Below, piece by piece: positions 47,746 to 64,000 of a DNA stretch of 64,000 bases (positions are counted from its first letter, which is position 1; each line of letters opens with the position of its first letter). The notes beneath the pieces were generated by a model. The model ran no database searches, was not told the DNA's origin, and saw only the letters and a program-made list of their open reading frames with translations. The translations under genes were made by a program, and so were the position numbers. Origin of the DNA: Opisthorchis felineus (Eukaryota > Platyhelminthes > Trematoda > Opisthorchiida > Opisthorchiidae). Location: assembly GCA_004794785.1 (NCBI GenBank), contig SJOL01007058.1, positions 16,345-80,344 of the forward strand, written 5' to 3'.

Positions 47746-50700
47746 ATGTTTTATAAGGCCACGACCAGTTTGATGGAAAAGCATACGTACATACGGCGGT
47801 GTATATTTTAATGCTTAAACACAAGATGGTTAGATATACAGGTAGAATAACAACTACCATGGAACATGGGGCACATTTGTATTAGAAATTCTTACTACAC
47901 GTATAGCTTACTTCAACCAAGCTGAAAATTTATCTTACTTTTAGGCGCTCTGATTTGGCTTGTTTGGAAGTAAGCATCAGACAGGGAAATATTTAGTGTT
48001 TGCCTAATCCTCAAAAACTTTCGACAAACATGGACATTGTCTTCTACTCCTTTAAAGGGTATTTTTCTGCTGGAGTATTTGATCTAGGTTTCTGAGTACG
48101 CAAATGGTGTGCGTTATTGCCACTTATGTTATTTCACTAATTGCAGAGGTAGCTATGTGCATTTTTGTCCGTTATATATAAATTTCGCAGTCATTTTAAC
48201 TGAATTAACCAATTTATATCAACAAATGCTCCGGTTATATAAACTCTGGGTAAATGATGGGGAGTGCAAAGTGAAGCGCGCGATATTTGGCCTGTGCTTC
48301 AGCTATTCCTACTACTAGCTCATCAGAAGCATTGAAAAAAAATTCTATTTTTTGATCACTTTCCAAAACACGACATGTCCGAAATGCTAGCCAATAAACA
48401 CAAATCAATCACAACCTAGAAGCTAATGCAAACTTCGTGGCGAATTGGGTTAACCACAGCTACTCACTTTGGCCTGCGCGATATCAAGCGGAATACATAT
48501 AATCACTGGACAGTGAGTTTAAACTGACGCTTAGTTCGGTTACGACGGGTTAAAATTCTAGCCACCACGTCACCTTTTATCATCACTATGTGAGATCTTC
48601 CAGAGTGAGGAAGTGATATTTTTGAACAAATCAAAACTGTTTTGCGGGGCCTCATGAAAAATTAGCATTGGCCCACTGTACACAGAAAATAAAATCCATA
48701 GGGTTCTTCACACCTGCCGGGACGCAACGCGATATACAAATGATTGTTTTCGCAAGACATTCCCATTCTAACTAGACTTTCAAACGGATATATGTCTTTT
48801 GAACTTTGAAACTTGTATAAGGCCAGCTAGAGTTACCCAAACAAATGCTCTTTGAGCATTAAGTTTTAACTGGTGTGCTAGCACCTTTGGCAAGTGAATC
48901 ATCAGTCATTTGAGCAGTGGATGTAAACGCAGATGATATGCGAAATAATACCGAAGTTGTGGTTATAGTCTGCCAAATATTATGTCAGTTGGAAGGCAAC
49001 ACAGGTAGACAAGCTCAGGTTTATCATAACCCATTACTCGTCAGTGGTTTTTAAAATGTAATAGACCAAACCATACTTTGGTCCAACACGTTCTCACCTT
49101 TTTATAATTGCTGAACCCGGCGATTCGGCAGAAATTTTTTTAGGTGCCTCAATGAGTCTGAGTATCAAACTGGATTTACTGAGTGCATTGATGATACAAA
49201 TACTGGTGATTATGAGGCACCCAACTTGGAGTGTTTGGATAAACCCGATATCAGGTAAAATACAAGACACTTTACTGGTGTTTGCTGTTATTTACAATGC
49301 TGCTCAGACATGTTCAGTCATTGGGCCTAATTCCTTTGGCGACTAGCACTCACTGAGCACAACATTTGTTTTTCACAGAATCCATAGCTATCGTTCGAGG
49401 TAGTCCTACAAGAAATAAAGCAGTCGTTTTTTCCTTCACACTTTGCTATGCTATTTATACAAAGAGATGCGCACGGCCTTTTGAAATAATGTAACGTCAG
49501 GTTTTAGCATCTGAGTTTCAGGTTTAGATTTTGTGACCCTCCTGCTGAAACCAGAGAGGGGAAATTTTTAAGGGTGTTTAGACGGTTGCTTGATTTTCTA
49601 CGGGCTTGCTAGGATGAAGCCTTATTATGAGGCCTTTGTTGCTGGAGACAAGATCCAATATATTAAATAATTGCACCGGAACTACTTGGAAAATTTAAGC
49701 ATCGGTTCACATACCTAGCTTCTAAGATGAACGCTTAGACAAACTGGGATAATGGAAACAGAATCGTCTTTGTATGACAAAATAGAGAGCACCACACATC
49801 GAAATAGAAGCATAGCTATGTACAACGGTGTGTACCCGGGTATTTGCGAATACAGCCTGACAGAAATATGAATAGATAAACGAGAGAAAACATGGAAATC
49901 TAAATAAACCTGTAAGCTGGTATATACAATACAGTATACATAGTTGCATGCATGGACAGACAGACGGATAGGTGGATTTAACTAACAGAAAATCCACCAG
50001 TGCCGACGAATTTTGTACATTTGTTTCGAGCCTAAAGCTCCAAAATGGTTCTCATAAATTCCAATAGCATTTTTTGAATCATAAGGCTTTGATTTCTCCT
50101 TGGTTGTTTAAAATAATTTGTTAACGCCTAAAGTGTACAAAATTTTCTTGATTTTTGAACATTTTACCGCTACTCATTGAAGGGTTATCAGTATTTTAAC
50201 TGTTGTTCTTGTTTTTGCTGACCTGTTTATCCACTACCTAAAAACTTGGTATGTTTAATATGGTGCATCCAGGTATATCGCAATGGACATCCTAAAAGTA
50301 AAGTGACCTTGATGAAACAGTCTGGCCATTTTTTTATCGAATCTAGTTGGAAAGCCAACTTTTGTCCCATATCCAAACTTGCCTTAATTATATTTCAATT
50401 TGGAGCACCGCAAATAGTAACTGGGGCGAACAAAAATCCCGGACGCAGGTAATAGAGCGCTGCTCAGTCAGCAATTACGCTACAATCTGCATAAACCGCG
50501 CTTGTTTGGCTAGAGTGCCAAACTTAATCAGTGTTCCCAATGACAAACCAAGCTGATGCTCCATAAAATCCAGCTGCAGATTTAGGAGGAAATTTTTGAA
50601 TAACTCAAAAAGAACTAGGTAAAATAGAGAACTTTCGTTCAGCTCATTATGGTTATTTATTGTCTAAATATAAAATCACTTTTCAAAGCCGGTTTAATTT

Positions 50701-51299
50701 TACAAAATGATGGTGATACAACTGACAATCAGCAAACACTGAGGAGCCTACAGAAAATATTCTAGCCCAGTGGATAACAAGTCCTTGCTTACCCAGTATA
50801 ACGGTTTGTAGGTTCAAAATTTCAAAACCGATTACCGTATAACTGCCCATGTTGAACCGAGCAATGACGAGTCAGAATTCTAATATAGCGCCTCAAAATT
50901 GTAATTATTCTTTGTGGCGGTAAATGATATGGGCAAGAATCCGGATTATTGCTGAGTATTGTTGATTATTTTTGCGAGTTATAAAACTCACGAGTATGTC
51001 CACAGCTGTGCAACAATCAGTCTTCCTTTCACTTGAAAAGCAACTATTTAACTTGCAAAAGGCTTCCTGTGAACGTGATTGCTTGCGTCAACGTGTGACT
51101 GGCTATTGATAATTTGGCCAGTCGTCACGTTGCAAATTGCGGAGATTATCAAGCGTCTATTCAGCCACTAACTCGTATGAATGAATTTAATTCATGAATA
51201 TTTAATTCTATTGCACAATTTCTTGACAGACATTGTAACGACTATAAGCCTCTTTGTTAGATTTGGTAAATATTCGATTGCATCAATATATTTTACAGA
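47746..51299. other. Unassigned DNA
   Basis: About 3.5 kb without a recognised gene. A weak CAGACAGACGGATAGGTGG tract is at 49,957-49,976. Frames up to 91 codons occur but match nothing. Confidence 0.45.
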
Positions 51300-51651
51300 C
51301 GGGCAGATGGACAGACTAGTGAACTTTCAGATAAATAGAGGGGCAGATAGGTGGATAAGAAGAGAGGTCGATGAATGGGTGCACAGATACAAAGATAGAT
51401 AGGAAGACAAATAAATTGACGGGGAAACAGATGGATGGACAGATATTTAGAGAGTTAGATAGATAAATAGATAGAGAGATAAAGAGATATACAGACAGAC
51501 AGAGAGGTGCATAGATTGATAGACTGATGCAGGGATAGATTTTCTATGGAGGAAATGTTGGTAGCTTACGTGGCCTACATGGTCGTTGGTTTGTTGGCTG
51601 AGTGTGGCAAGTTGATTGCCTAGGTAGATAGAAAAATAGATAGGCGTACAG
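51300..51651 (+). repeat. Degenerate GATA/CAGA left flank of the array
   Basis: GGCAGATGGACAGACTAG, GGGGCAGATAGGTGGATAAG, AACAGATGGATGGACAGAT and TACAGACAGACAGAGAGG are units drifting between GATA, GACA and GATG. About 80 bases of unique sequence (51,541-51,620) separate the last of these from the array. Confidence 0.85.
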
Positions 51652-54440
<2,789 letters not shown>

Positions 54441-57400
54441 AGCAATTAGATGTGTACGAGAAGTATATTGCAATACAGGTAAAAGTAAATTCAAACAGGT
54501 GGATAAAGGAACAGACAGTCAGGTTGCAGGAGAATACCTGCAAAATTGTGCTTGTACGTGTTTCCACGAAAAAAAGATGTGGCTAGCTAGATAATTAAGT
54601 ATATGAATAGGTAGATTTATGGAAAGATAAAAGACCCATTTTGGAAAGTGAGGTGGCCTGATTTTCTTTGAGATATGGCACGGTGTGGTAAAAGCGGTCT
54701 GTAGTTATTCGATAATAATATAGGGTTATTTGGCACTTTCATTTTGTCCCATTCTTTGATCATTATTATGTCCAATGTAGAAAAGAATATGTAGAGAATT
54801 TGAATTTTTCGGATTTTCACGTAAAAGTTAGATTTTTTCAATACCATGTGTTGAATGGGTTGAGAGAATGCCAATGGGTTGACAAAACTAGGATAAAGTC
54901 ACAGCATTGTAGGTATTCTCCGAACCTGCTCGATTCTATCTGAAAAGATCACTACAGGCAGGCTTCCAAACCAAACATGGTTCAGGCAATAAGCTGCAGC
55001 CTCTCCACGAACAAGTAAATATAACGGCATCTTTATTTTCAATATGATAGATAACCGTGGGACACTATAGAAATAGTCTAACTATATTTAATGTAGCATG
55101 TTTGACTGGCGGCCTCTTATATAGAAACTTTACTTATTTTGTTCAAAACTTCGGATACAAATCTGGCTTGCTTGGGAATATTTACGAAACACTAGTGTCT
55201 TAACAATATCCGTGTACTCTGTAAACGATTCACCTAAAATTTCAGCGTCAATCGTCACTGGTTCTGAACGCGGCTTGTAGAGGTTTCAATTTTGTTTGAA
55301 TGTAATCACGCTAGCAGTGAATGTCCGACGTCATCTTCACATATACCCGACAGATATAGAAAGCTAAAGTACCATTTTTACTGCTGCTTGTTAGGCAGAC
55401 GGTTTCTCATACTTCTTCAATAGAGCAGCTATGAATTTTTACTGAATTTAGTGGATGCCAGTGGAATGACGGAAACGTTAGGTCAAACGGCTTCCGAACT
55501 GGCACTTTACCCATTCTGCTAGGTGAACATCAAGATCATCGGAAAACGTTTTTTTTTCAATCATAATGTTGCGCTAAATTTTGACATGTGTCAAAGGAGA
55601 GCCACTGAAAAATAAACCAACACAAATCTACAATCCCAATGTGACCTCATTCACCGCCACTCGCGCCAGCTAGTACCAGATCACGAGAAGTGAAAGTAGT
55701 CACCTAAACAAATCATTTTGACTTGACGCGTCCGGGTGATAAGCATCTACTCAAAATTTCGCGCGTCCAAAATTACTGCCAAAAAGATTCCACGGCTGAG
55801 AGATGGTAATATGATATAAGCGGGAACTTCATTACGGTTCGTCTCGGCACTTCAACGTTGGCTTGATTAACTTGAGGAATAAAAGCCGTAGAATGCTCAA
55901 ATCTGTTCGCCAACCATAGTATGAATAGCATGGTATCAAGCGAAAAAATTGGTAACAAAATCCGTCAGGTCTGCCACATTTCAAAGACATTTTATCTCCG
56001 AATATTCCTGCTTAGTTGGCTGAACCTAGAATAGACAGGGCGAGTTTCCCACAGCTTAGGCTGATTTGTTTGCAGATGCAGCCAACATGTTTCGTGTCGG
56101 TTTGAAAGAGCCAGTCAGTGAAGCTTCAGGTGTCGAACTTGAAGGTGGGGTTCAAACTGACGGCAGTAGTTGAATACAAAAACGCTTACAGCAAACGATT
56201 TTGGAAGAAGAAGAACCAAGAGTTTATTCTACTGGCAGGATATGTAGCTGGTATTAATAACAAGATTTTGACGGCACACTAAATTCCAATGAATAAGGCG
56301 TGTTGCCATGAAACCAGTGGCAAATGCAATCCGCTTTGCTAAAGTGCTGCAAACTGGTGAACAGATTTACATTCGGGTGACTTTTGACACCACAAGGAAG
56401 GAAAATGTTTGCCGTAGAATAATCCCCGCAGATGGACGGAGCTATTCCGGTAGCCTGGTCAGTCAAAAGACATCTGCGCAAACTCTTCTACTAAAATGTT
56501 CCATATTCTCACCCATGTGTCCTCGGCAAATATAGGTATGTCCAGCCCTAAATAATTAATATTCCAGAGACAGAATACTTAGTGAGAAATTTTGGCACGT
56601 TACTTCAAGTGAGAATTTGCGGGGTATACACCTGCATCAGCTTGTCTGGATTTTCGACAACTGCAGTCTCTTAACCGGCCAATCTGAACTTTGAATAAAC
56701 GCCCGAGGGATTGGTGGTCACATATGAGATCATGTGGATAATAAAATATAGCGAAGAGCAATTTCATATTTCAAGTAAGCCGCATAACACTTCAGGACTC
56801 CGTGGATATCTGATTTCAAATTGGAAAAGGCACTTAAAAGAAGTGTTTTTCTTGATGCGTACACTTATCGTCCTAGCCAATTTAATTCGCTAGGATTCCA
56901 TTATACATGCTGGAACATTCTCATCTTTGATGGATTCAGCAAACGTTTACAATAGCGGAAAGAAACTTAAGCGGAAAACAATCCACGACACCGTGAATTT
57001 GAGTTTGTTACGTTCGGTTCAATTTTTAGGTCACAAACCATGCACCAAAGTGTGGCAGCCTTATTGGCATAATTTTGTTTACCGAGCAATAAATGAACAG
57101 GCGATTAACTGCCATGGCTTAGGTGTTCAGTAGATTACATTTGTCCAATCGGGTTAGTGATATTGTTAGAGGGTTTACTAGCTGTGCAGAGAAGTCGATA
57201 ACTTTGATGCATCCTCGCTTTATGCTGCGTGGTAGCCGTATCTTTCACGGTTTAAGAACCACTGATTTGTCATATCCCACAGTTTCTATCATCGGAAAGG
57301 TGATTACCAAGGCAGCTGTTGGCTCGTACGAAATTTGTGGTCTCTTGCCAGGTCATTCACTGACCACCTTTGTGTGAAACGCACGCTACACAAGATGGGG

Positions 57401-57964
57401 CTGATCTCAAGTTGGCTCAGTGGTTATTGCTCGAATTACTGACAAGAAAGTTCGCAGCTCGAAACTAACCACTGTAACACGACTGCTCCTGACTTGCTTC
57501 ATGCAAATCGCTAGTACCTAAGCAGTCGTGCACCGCTTGGGTGAAATAGAAGCCAGGCACCGAAAGGGAGCTGCGGTTGAATGATTCATATTGTCCTTTT
57601 TTGTAGCGGAGGTAAACGGAACTCCCAGTCTTGCCTAAAATGATCACCGGCCATCCAGAGTGGCCTATAAAGCCTGACCTGCTGAAAGAAACCAAACCCA
57701 ATGATCACAGAACTACGCAAACACTCTCTAGCTGACAGTTCTAAAAGCTTCAATCATGACGCTACTACAACGATACAACCAAATATAAAGTAGAGACGCA
57801 CAAAGACCGCGCGCTGAAGAAAAACAGAGCAGTTGGATATTGATCCCTGTCGCTCGAATCGATAGTGATGGATAACGAAAACCCGTCAGAATATAAGAAA
57901 CCAGGAGTAATAAAATCACCAAAATTTGCAACGCAAGTCAGGAGCACCAAAACGAGAAAGATAT
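54441..57964. other. Unassigned DNA
   Basis: About 3.5 kb. Frames up to 85 codons occur (for example 57,123-57,377, +). None shows a family motif or convincing exon edges. Confidence 0.45.
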
Positions 57965-58048
57965 CTTGCATTTGTTGAAGAGCTGAGAACAAATGGAAGA
58001 TTTGCCACTCACAATAACGCACCTCCCGATTTCCCAAATTTCAGCATC
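57965..58048 (+). repeat. Repeat R4, first copy
   Basis: Aligns over about 84 bases with 58,656-58,738: CTTGCATTTGTTGAAG, then GATTTGCCACTCAC and ACCTCCCGATTTCCCAAATT, ending in TTTCAGCA. The end looks like an intron 3' end (pyrimidine run then CAG). Confidence 0.85.
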
Positions 58049-58655
58049 AAGAGAAGGGCGCCGTACACAGATATTTGTACATTGTTATTTGTGTCGGTTT
58101 GTTTTGACTTATTTCAAAAGGAAAACCTTATACACATAGAAAAATCGTGACGATTCACATCTTAACGTGTTTGATCACTCGGTTGAAGTATGGGTAAGTA
58201 GTTCCCAACGAACAAATAGCTAGAAATTCAAACGTTCTTTCAGTTTGCCCGGATAGTAAAAGCGGGTTCGTTTGGGGCTCCAAAGCTTCAGTCGGTGCCC
58301 CACGGGTCTGATCCAAAAGTCAGTGGAAAGAAATAGAATTTCTATCTAAGCCCCTTGTTCTAGCGTTTAACCCGAAATTCGGAGTCGCGAGACAGCCTTT
58401 CCTTGAGCGTTCCTGAATGGCTCAGCACGCATGGATATGCAGATTTGTGGACTTCAGACCCTCGAGAAGCCTACAGGGATGAACCGTTATTAGAAATTAG
58501 TTTTTCCCTCCTATGCTTGGTTATACTAGCGTGTGCGATAAAAAACCCAATGTGGCTTACTACTTCAAAGCATTCCACTCTTCTGCAACTCTGAGCGCAA
58601 AAACCGCTCATCACACGTAACTTGTTTGAGAGTTCATGTGTAATGATCATGACGC
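58049..58655. other. Unassigned DNA between R4 copies
   Basis: About 600 bases without a recognised feature. G+C rises modestly at 58,250-58,480. Confidence 0.4.
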
Positions 58656-58738
58656 CTTGCATTTGTTGAAGCGCTGAGAATAAATGGGAGGTTTGCCACT
58701 CACATAATTACACCTCCCGATTTCTCAAATTTCAGCAC
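58656..58738 (+). repeat. Repeat R4, second copy
   Basis: Direct repeat of 57,965-58,048, about 0.69 kb downstream, with about 85-90% identity by eye and the same TTTCAG|CA end. Confidence 0.85.
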
Positions 58739-61700
58739 CATTTCCTGATTGCAGTAAGTTAATCTCTTTCACTCGTTTTTTATGCAACTCTTTTTTTGGC
58801 CTACTGGAATGGCAGTACCTTTATGCAATTTATTTTTGAATTCCAGCTATATGAGTATATGAAGATTTTGGCGTATTACTTTTTTGATCTCTGGCATTAT
58901 GGCGGCCACATATCAAACTTTCGATTCAATCGAGACCTTTGCAATTTTGTTTGATACTTCTGTGCTTCAGCTGATACGTAATAATCATAGCTTCGTAAAC
59001 TGCCCGCTTCCGGTGTGTCAATTTGGCAAAATCCTCTGCAGTAAATGTGCTGGTATTGTCTGCGTTGCTCAACTCGTCATTACCTATGAGACCCCAATAG
59101 TTTAATTAATTAGCGAATAAATCAAGTATATGCAGATTCATTCGCGATCAAATAATCAAATCTCACGGACTCACTCATTTCATTTATTAGAAAATCCAAG
59201 TTATTCTATTTTCCAGCTCAGCCTCATACAGTCATGTTCGCAAAAATGTTAGAGCCGCGTTGGAGCACGTTTTACAAACACAACATTTGCAGAATCGAAA
59301 TCATCTGCTGATCTTTGCAAGCATCCAGCTAGCTTGTTTGTGGGACTATTTAATCCTGAGGATTTATGTATAATCTTCTATCTTTGCTATGAACTATATG
59401 GTATCACCAAAGATCTTTTTCCCGCTAGCGTAAACATTTTCTTAGAAATTTGAGAACAGAGTTGACTAGCAAATACCACCTACATGCAAAATTTGTACAT
59501 TAGAAAAGCCTGTCAACGTCACGTTGGTTTAACAAGATAATGATGTTTGAACTATGAGTTGAAGTTAAGGCTTGGACCTGGAAACCAGAATGTTCACCTG
59601 CTGCAAAGAATGATGTTCAAAATGCTCCAGTATATTTAGGACTCATTCTACTCGTCTATCCGCTATAGAATAGATGGAAACTATCTTGACGTTCCTCAAT
59701 TCAACATCGATGACCCAAATCGTAAAAAATGACACCAGAATATTTCACTCGACGAAACGAATCTCTAAATTTTTGGGAGGAGACTCTTGCGCCGGATAGA
59801 TAAATATTGCCCAACTACCCAGTAAGACTGATCTCAGTTGTAAAATTTCTAAAGTTACGGCTGCACGTGTTTTCATGGTGAACGTCACGATGTTGATATC
59901 CTGGGGATATCACAAATCGTTAAGTACCGTTACCATTATGTTGTACTCCATAGACAGCAGAAGATACAGCGTAGGGTGGTGGTTTAAATGGACTCATGTG
60001 AAACTCGACCACGAATTACGGTGAATGCAGCTAGTGCTGCGTCTAACAGGATTGAGTGAGAACGCTCTAAAAAGTTTCCGGCAGAATATGATTCTCAGTT
60101 TCGTTTGTTTGCAGCTCTTTGCGCACAGGACTGAACTGCATCGAATACCTTTCAAAATAAATTCAACATAAATTTGAGTCATTGCATTGGAACTCACTTA
60201 TATGAAGCAACTAATCACTGGGGATGTCGCGCTGGTGGAGAATTAGGATTTGTTCCTGTGTTTGGGCTGTCATTAAGCTGCAACTTGGCAGATTTACAAA
60301 GTCATCAACGGCAAGTTGACGTCAGGAAAAGGTTGATTTATTAAGAAGCACAATATTCGATGACGTCCCTGCGGTGCTTATATGTACAGTTAAGTTACAA
60401 AGCTTATGGTATTGTTGGCAAACGAAAAGATCGCCTGTAGGCTGAACCTAAGATTAGCTCGGAAAAATTGGCCTAGATAATAATTATCGAAATCAACCAT
60501 ACCGTCATCCATATAAAGTAGCATCAACGAATTAAACACATCCGGTAAATGAAGTTCCATGGCGCACCAAAAAAGCTGCAAAGTTAGGTGAACGTATAGC
60601 AGGACACAGACCCACATAACATCTAGCGTATAAGTGTGTTCCCAAATTTGCAGGGCAACCTGAGCATTCTAAACGAGCAGACTCAGATTTCAAGCCAGAA
60701 GCGTCAAAAGCTGAAAACATCCGCAGAAATGGGACTCGGTATTTGACCACAAATCGGCGAAAAATTCGTGGATTGCATCAGTAACTGAGATAATTTGAGA
60801 AGTCTCATTGACATTTTTAACAAATTAACATTTGCACACAAATTGGCCGTTATCCGAAAGAATACCCAAGAAATTTCTAATTCCTCCGAATACCAGCTGT
60901 AGTGTTTTAAGAGACGCAACAATATTCTGTATCCCATGTTCCATAAAAACCATGAAATTCAAAAATCTAATTAGTGCATTCTGTTTGATATCCCATATTT
61001 TTTAATTTCTGAATCCACGCCTAGTTGATTGATAGCCACTATAGTTGGTGGATGGATTGGAAAGCCATGTGATGAGGCAAAGAGGCTTAAGCTTACGTAG
61101 GGTTAAACGAATGCCTGCAAAAAGCAACGGATAAAGAGGGATACATTTGGATCGGAATGGTTCATACATAAATCAAGAGAAATCAGGATAGTTTAATAAA
61201 CCATCGTTCCTTTTTGACCAATATCTCATGGCTCAGCGTTTACAGTGTTGAATGATCCCGCACATCCCCTCACCATAAATAATTTTGCATGACGTCTATA
61301 CACAAGTTCCTAGTCGGTTGGTCCAATATGACTGGAGCAGCTGAAAATATCTCACAATGACCTCAATATAACACCCACAGCAATACACAGCATTGTCTAT
61401 TCACACATTTCAACGCCAATGCTAACAGGTTCTAAGTAGGCATTTGCCACTTTTCTGTAGTATCAGGGACAGCATTTCAGATTCCAGTTTTGAATTTCCG
61501 ATCTGTTTGTGGAAACATTTGAGAATGATCCATATAGGTCAGCTTTTAACGGTTTAACACTCGTCCATCGTTTTCCGGCATTTTTCAAACGAATATTAAA
61601 TCACAGTGGGACGAATCTTAGCCGAAATGACGATGTTCACTTTACAGTTATTTCATTCTTTTAAGGCTCATTAGAATGGCTAATCCCAGAAATATTTTGT

Positions 61701-61870
61701 TGGTTTCAGACCTGAGGACGCTGAACTTTGAGAGCTGATTACACTGACGTTAAGTTATTCAAGGCCGAAATGTCAGTTGTTTAACAACCGTCCAAAAGGT
61801 CGCCGGTCAGAAACTCTCCGAATCTGTGGAGACCCGCAACGTTACTGATACTCAATAGAGATGAAACATG
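58739..61870. other. Unassigned DNA
   Basis: About 3.1 kb without a recognised gene or element. Confidence 0.45.
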
Positions 61871-61907
61871 TTTCTGATGTGTTTCTGATGTTTCTGATGT
61901 TTCTCAG
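61871..61907 (+). repeat. Short tandem repeat (TTTCTGATG)3
   Basis: Three TTTCTGATG units at 61,871, 61,882 and 61,891 (the first pair split by TG), then a partial TTTCTCAG. Confidence 0.9.
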
Positions 61908-62093
61908 CTTTTCAGCAAATATTTTTCTTACTGGTAGGACGAGATAAGAAATGGAAAATAAGAAACATCCTCGAGCTAACAAGTAACAAACAGAAGAACC
62001 CCACATACACACCGGCGCAGATGAACAGTTTTGAAGACTGTATGTGCATGATCATATTTGGATATTCCTAAGTAGATATATGAGTGGGCAAAT

Positions 62094-62212
62094 AAGAAAA
62101 TGCGAAAAGCAATGGATGGAAATACAGACAGATCGCCAAATATTTCCCGGTAGATTTATATGTATATATATATATATATATGTATAGACAGGTATGCAGA
62201 TAGATAGTTATA
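62094..62212 (+). repeat. Decayed GATA/CAGA tract with (TA)n
   Basis: GGATGGAAATACAGACAGAT, a TA run at 62,163-62,181, then TATAGACAGGTATGCAGATA and GATAGTT. GATA strand on top. Confidence 0.85.
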
Positions 62213-63499
62213 ATCGTAAGGCAAATTATAAAATCAACAATTGTTGCCCGCAATGTCACATCATGTCTTGACCTGTAGATGCGCTTGCATAGCAGCTACA
62301 ACATTAACAAGATTTTCGATATAAATTTGCTTATTCTGAAGCAGGACTACTTGGAATTTGCACAGAAGTCGTAGGCAAATTCACTCTGGGCTTGAACCGA
62401 TTAAAAAAACCTTGCTAGTCACCAATAATCCAATTTTCTTTTTTGTTTGCGCACCTCACAATCAAAAGCGGAAGGTTTCTAAATATTTTAAATTGTTTCA
62501 TATTCTCGCTTTTTTACAAAGTTCAAATAAGTGTTCAGCAGAAAGAACTAGAAGTACACAAAACCTACCACCACCCCCTATATCTCACTGGGCTTACAAG
62601 TGTCACCTCAAAAGCATAGTTATTTCAGGTTAGTACATTTTCCGACCTAGCTGAATCCACAACTTTTGTGTCAGCCTAAACGTACCTAGTAATGTTTCCT
62701 ATTCCGACAACCGGAGCACACCGGGAGAAAAGGATATCAACTAGTGCCTTTATAAATGTGGGACGCGAATAAAGTTGCGTTATTCAATCAGCAACTGAGC
62801 AGCGCGTTGCGTAAACTGTATGCTTTCATTTGAATCAGCAAGTGAAATCAACGTACTTCCGGCTATCAAAGTAGCTTTCTGAAAACTCGTTCTGTGAACC
62901 CATGGATACGAACTTGTAAATAAGACGATACCACAGCTCTTCTAGTAGATTCAGTGTGTGTTAGTTCCCCTGCAAGTGAGATCGGCACAATCGATTACGC
63001 TTACATCCGACAGTACAAGCACGATCCCCCGTCAACGAGCAACTGCCTACTAGCTCAGCGAAGGCAGCCGAAGGCGGCTGGTATCAAGTTTTTACATACC
63101 CCCTGAACCAGTTTATGTATGGAAAGGTTGAGAACAAACTGTTGCATCTTTATATAGGCCCACCCCCATGACAAAAATGAAGCTCACGGTGATGTTTCAA
63201 CACCTGAATTTCATTTCCTAATATGGCAGCTGAAGACCCATGCAAGAATCCCGAACATTTTATTACAATATTGTTTTCAGTGGACTAGAGAAATTACGCG
63301 TTTGAGGCCGCCATAATAAGTTGTACAGATTTATGCCGGCGTGCAATTAACTAAAGAGAGTGCGATGCAATTTCGTGTGCGCACAAATGGAGCACTCCCT
63401 TAAACAGCATTTTGGTTTTGCATTTTACTAAGAAGCTTGCGAATGACTTTCAGCATCTGTAAAAGGTTTGGCAGCTTTTGAGGTTAACGTTCTTCAATA
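62213..63499. other. Unassigned DNA
   Basis: About 1.3 kb. The 91-codon frame at 62,358-62,633 has no known motif. Confidence 0.45.
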
Positions 63500-63740
63500 G
63501 ACCAGTTGAATAAAGAACAAACGGGCAGGTGGATGGGCACACGTAGATGTACACGGGCAAACAGGGATGGAAAAGGAGATAAACTGGTTCATCTCTAGAA
63601 AGGTGGATGAATAGATGGACGGATATTTAAACAGACTGATGGATAGGTAGATAGACAGACGAATGTACACACAGATAGATAGAGAGAGATAGACAGACTG
63701 AGACAAGGACACTCCGTCAAACGGATAGACTAGGGGGCAG
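63500..63740 (+). repeat. Decayed GATA/CAGA tract
   Basis: GGCAGGTGGATGGGCACACG, GGATAGGTAGATAGACAGAC and ACAGATAGATAGAGAGAGAT with many interruptions, GATA strand on top. The minus-strand open frame here is the same Tyr-Leu-Ser artefact as in the main array. Confidence 0.85.
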
Positions 63741-64000
63741 GTCGGTAACCGGACATTTGTAATGATACAGATGGTTACTAGGTGAACACCGTGATCTATA
63801 AGTTTACTTGTGTTTGGATAAAAGGCTCACTTTAATATATTTCAATTCACAGTTGTCGGGCGCGCGACTAGTAGTTTTGTGGATACAAGAATGCTTTGAT
63901 TTAGGCTACCGTGACTGAATAAAAACAGCAGGCTTATCATTGCTGCTATAATGTTGTTCAAATCTGGCTTTTGGTCTTATTTAGTCTCAGAAAGATTTGA
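63741..64000. other. Unassigned DNA at right edge
   Basis: No feature recognised in the last 260 bases. Confidence 0.45.

Noticed and set aside
48301..48340. Minus-strand CTGATGA with GCTA/TAGC pairing
   Set aside because: The second core reads TGAAG instead of GAAA, and no helix I or cleavage triplet can be drawn.
63494..63712. Minus-strand frame with Ser-Leu-Ser-Ile-Tyr-like repeats
   Set aside because: Same simple-sequence artefact in a decayed GATA tract.

Overview
This is eukaryotic genomic DNA with very low gene density. By eye it is about 60% A+T. There is no dense run of long open frames, no ribosomal RNA or tRNA gene, and no complete protein gene that I can recognise. What can be read is almost all repetitive: decayed transposable elements, a large dispersed repeat present several times, and simple-sequence DNA. 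The best clue to the organism is a tRNA-like head (A and B boxes) joined to a hammerhead-ribozyme core at 11.74-11.89 kb. That is the architecture of the schistosome Sm-alpha type of retroposon. With the Ty3/gypsy and SWIM-type MULE remnants and long GATA arrays, it suggests a flatworm (trematode or cestode). This is an inference, not a proof.

Left part (1-21 kb): the window opens inside a minus-strand copy of a large unclassified repeat (1-2,262). A long stretch follows with only an (AT)22 microsatellite, short (TTA)n tracts and the hammerhead element. Apart from those, nothing between 2.3 and 21 kb could be assigned.

Centre (21-38 kb): two different Ty3/gypsy pol remnants lie end to end, both on the minus strand. 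Element A (about 21.23-22.98 kb) is old and shows a protease-RT linker, RT, RNase H and the end of an integrase core. Element B (about 23.34-25.50 kb) is younger, G+C-richer, and carries linker, RT, RNase H and a truncated integrase. Next comes a partial plus-strand copy of the dispersed repeat (25.86-26.87 kb), then a long plus-strand copy (32.7-37.5 kb) with an internal segment duplication and an inverted piece at its left edge.

Right part (38-64 kb): a direct repeat pair surrounds a MULE-family transposase pseudogene with a readable SWIM zinc finger (46.06-47.30 kb). A smaller paired copy at 40.6-42.0 kb lacks the transposase. Two related, tandemly placed short frames ending in splice-donor-like sites lie at 43.4 and 44.3 kb. 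The most striking feature is a (GATA)n array of about 2.6 kb (51.65-54.27 kb) that includes about 619 units without an interruption. Decayed GATA/CAGA tracts recur through this half, always with the GATA strand on top.

No set of genes here forms a pathway or operon. The window is best read as a transposon graveyard with one very large microsatellite. Splicing prevents confident exon calls from sequence alone, so real exons could be hidden in the stretches marked unassigned.
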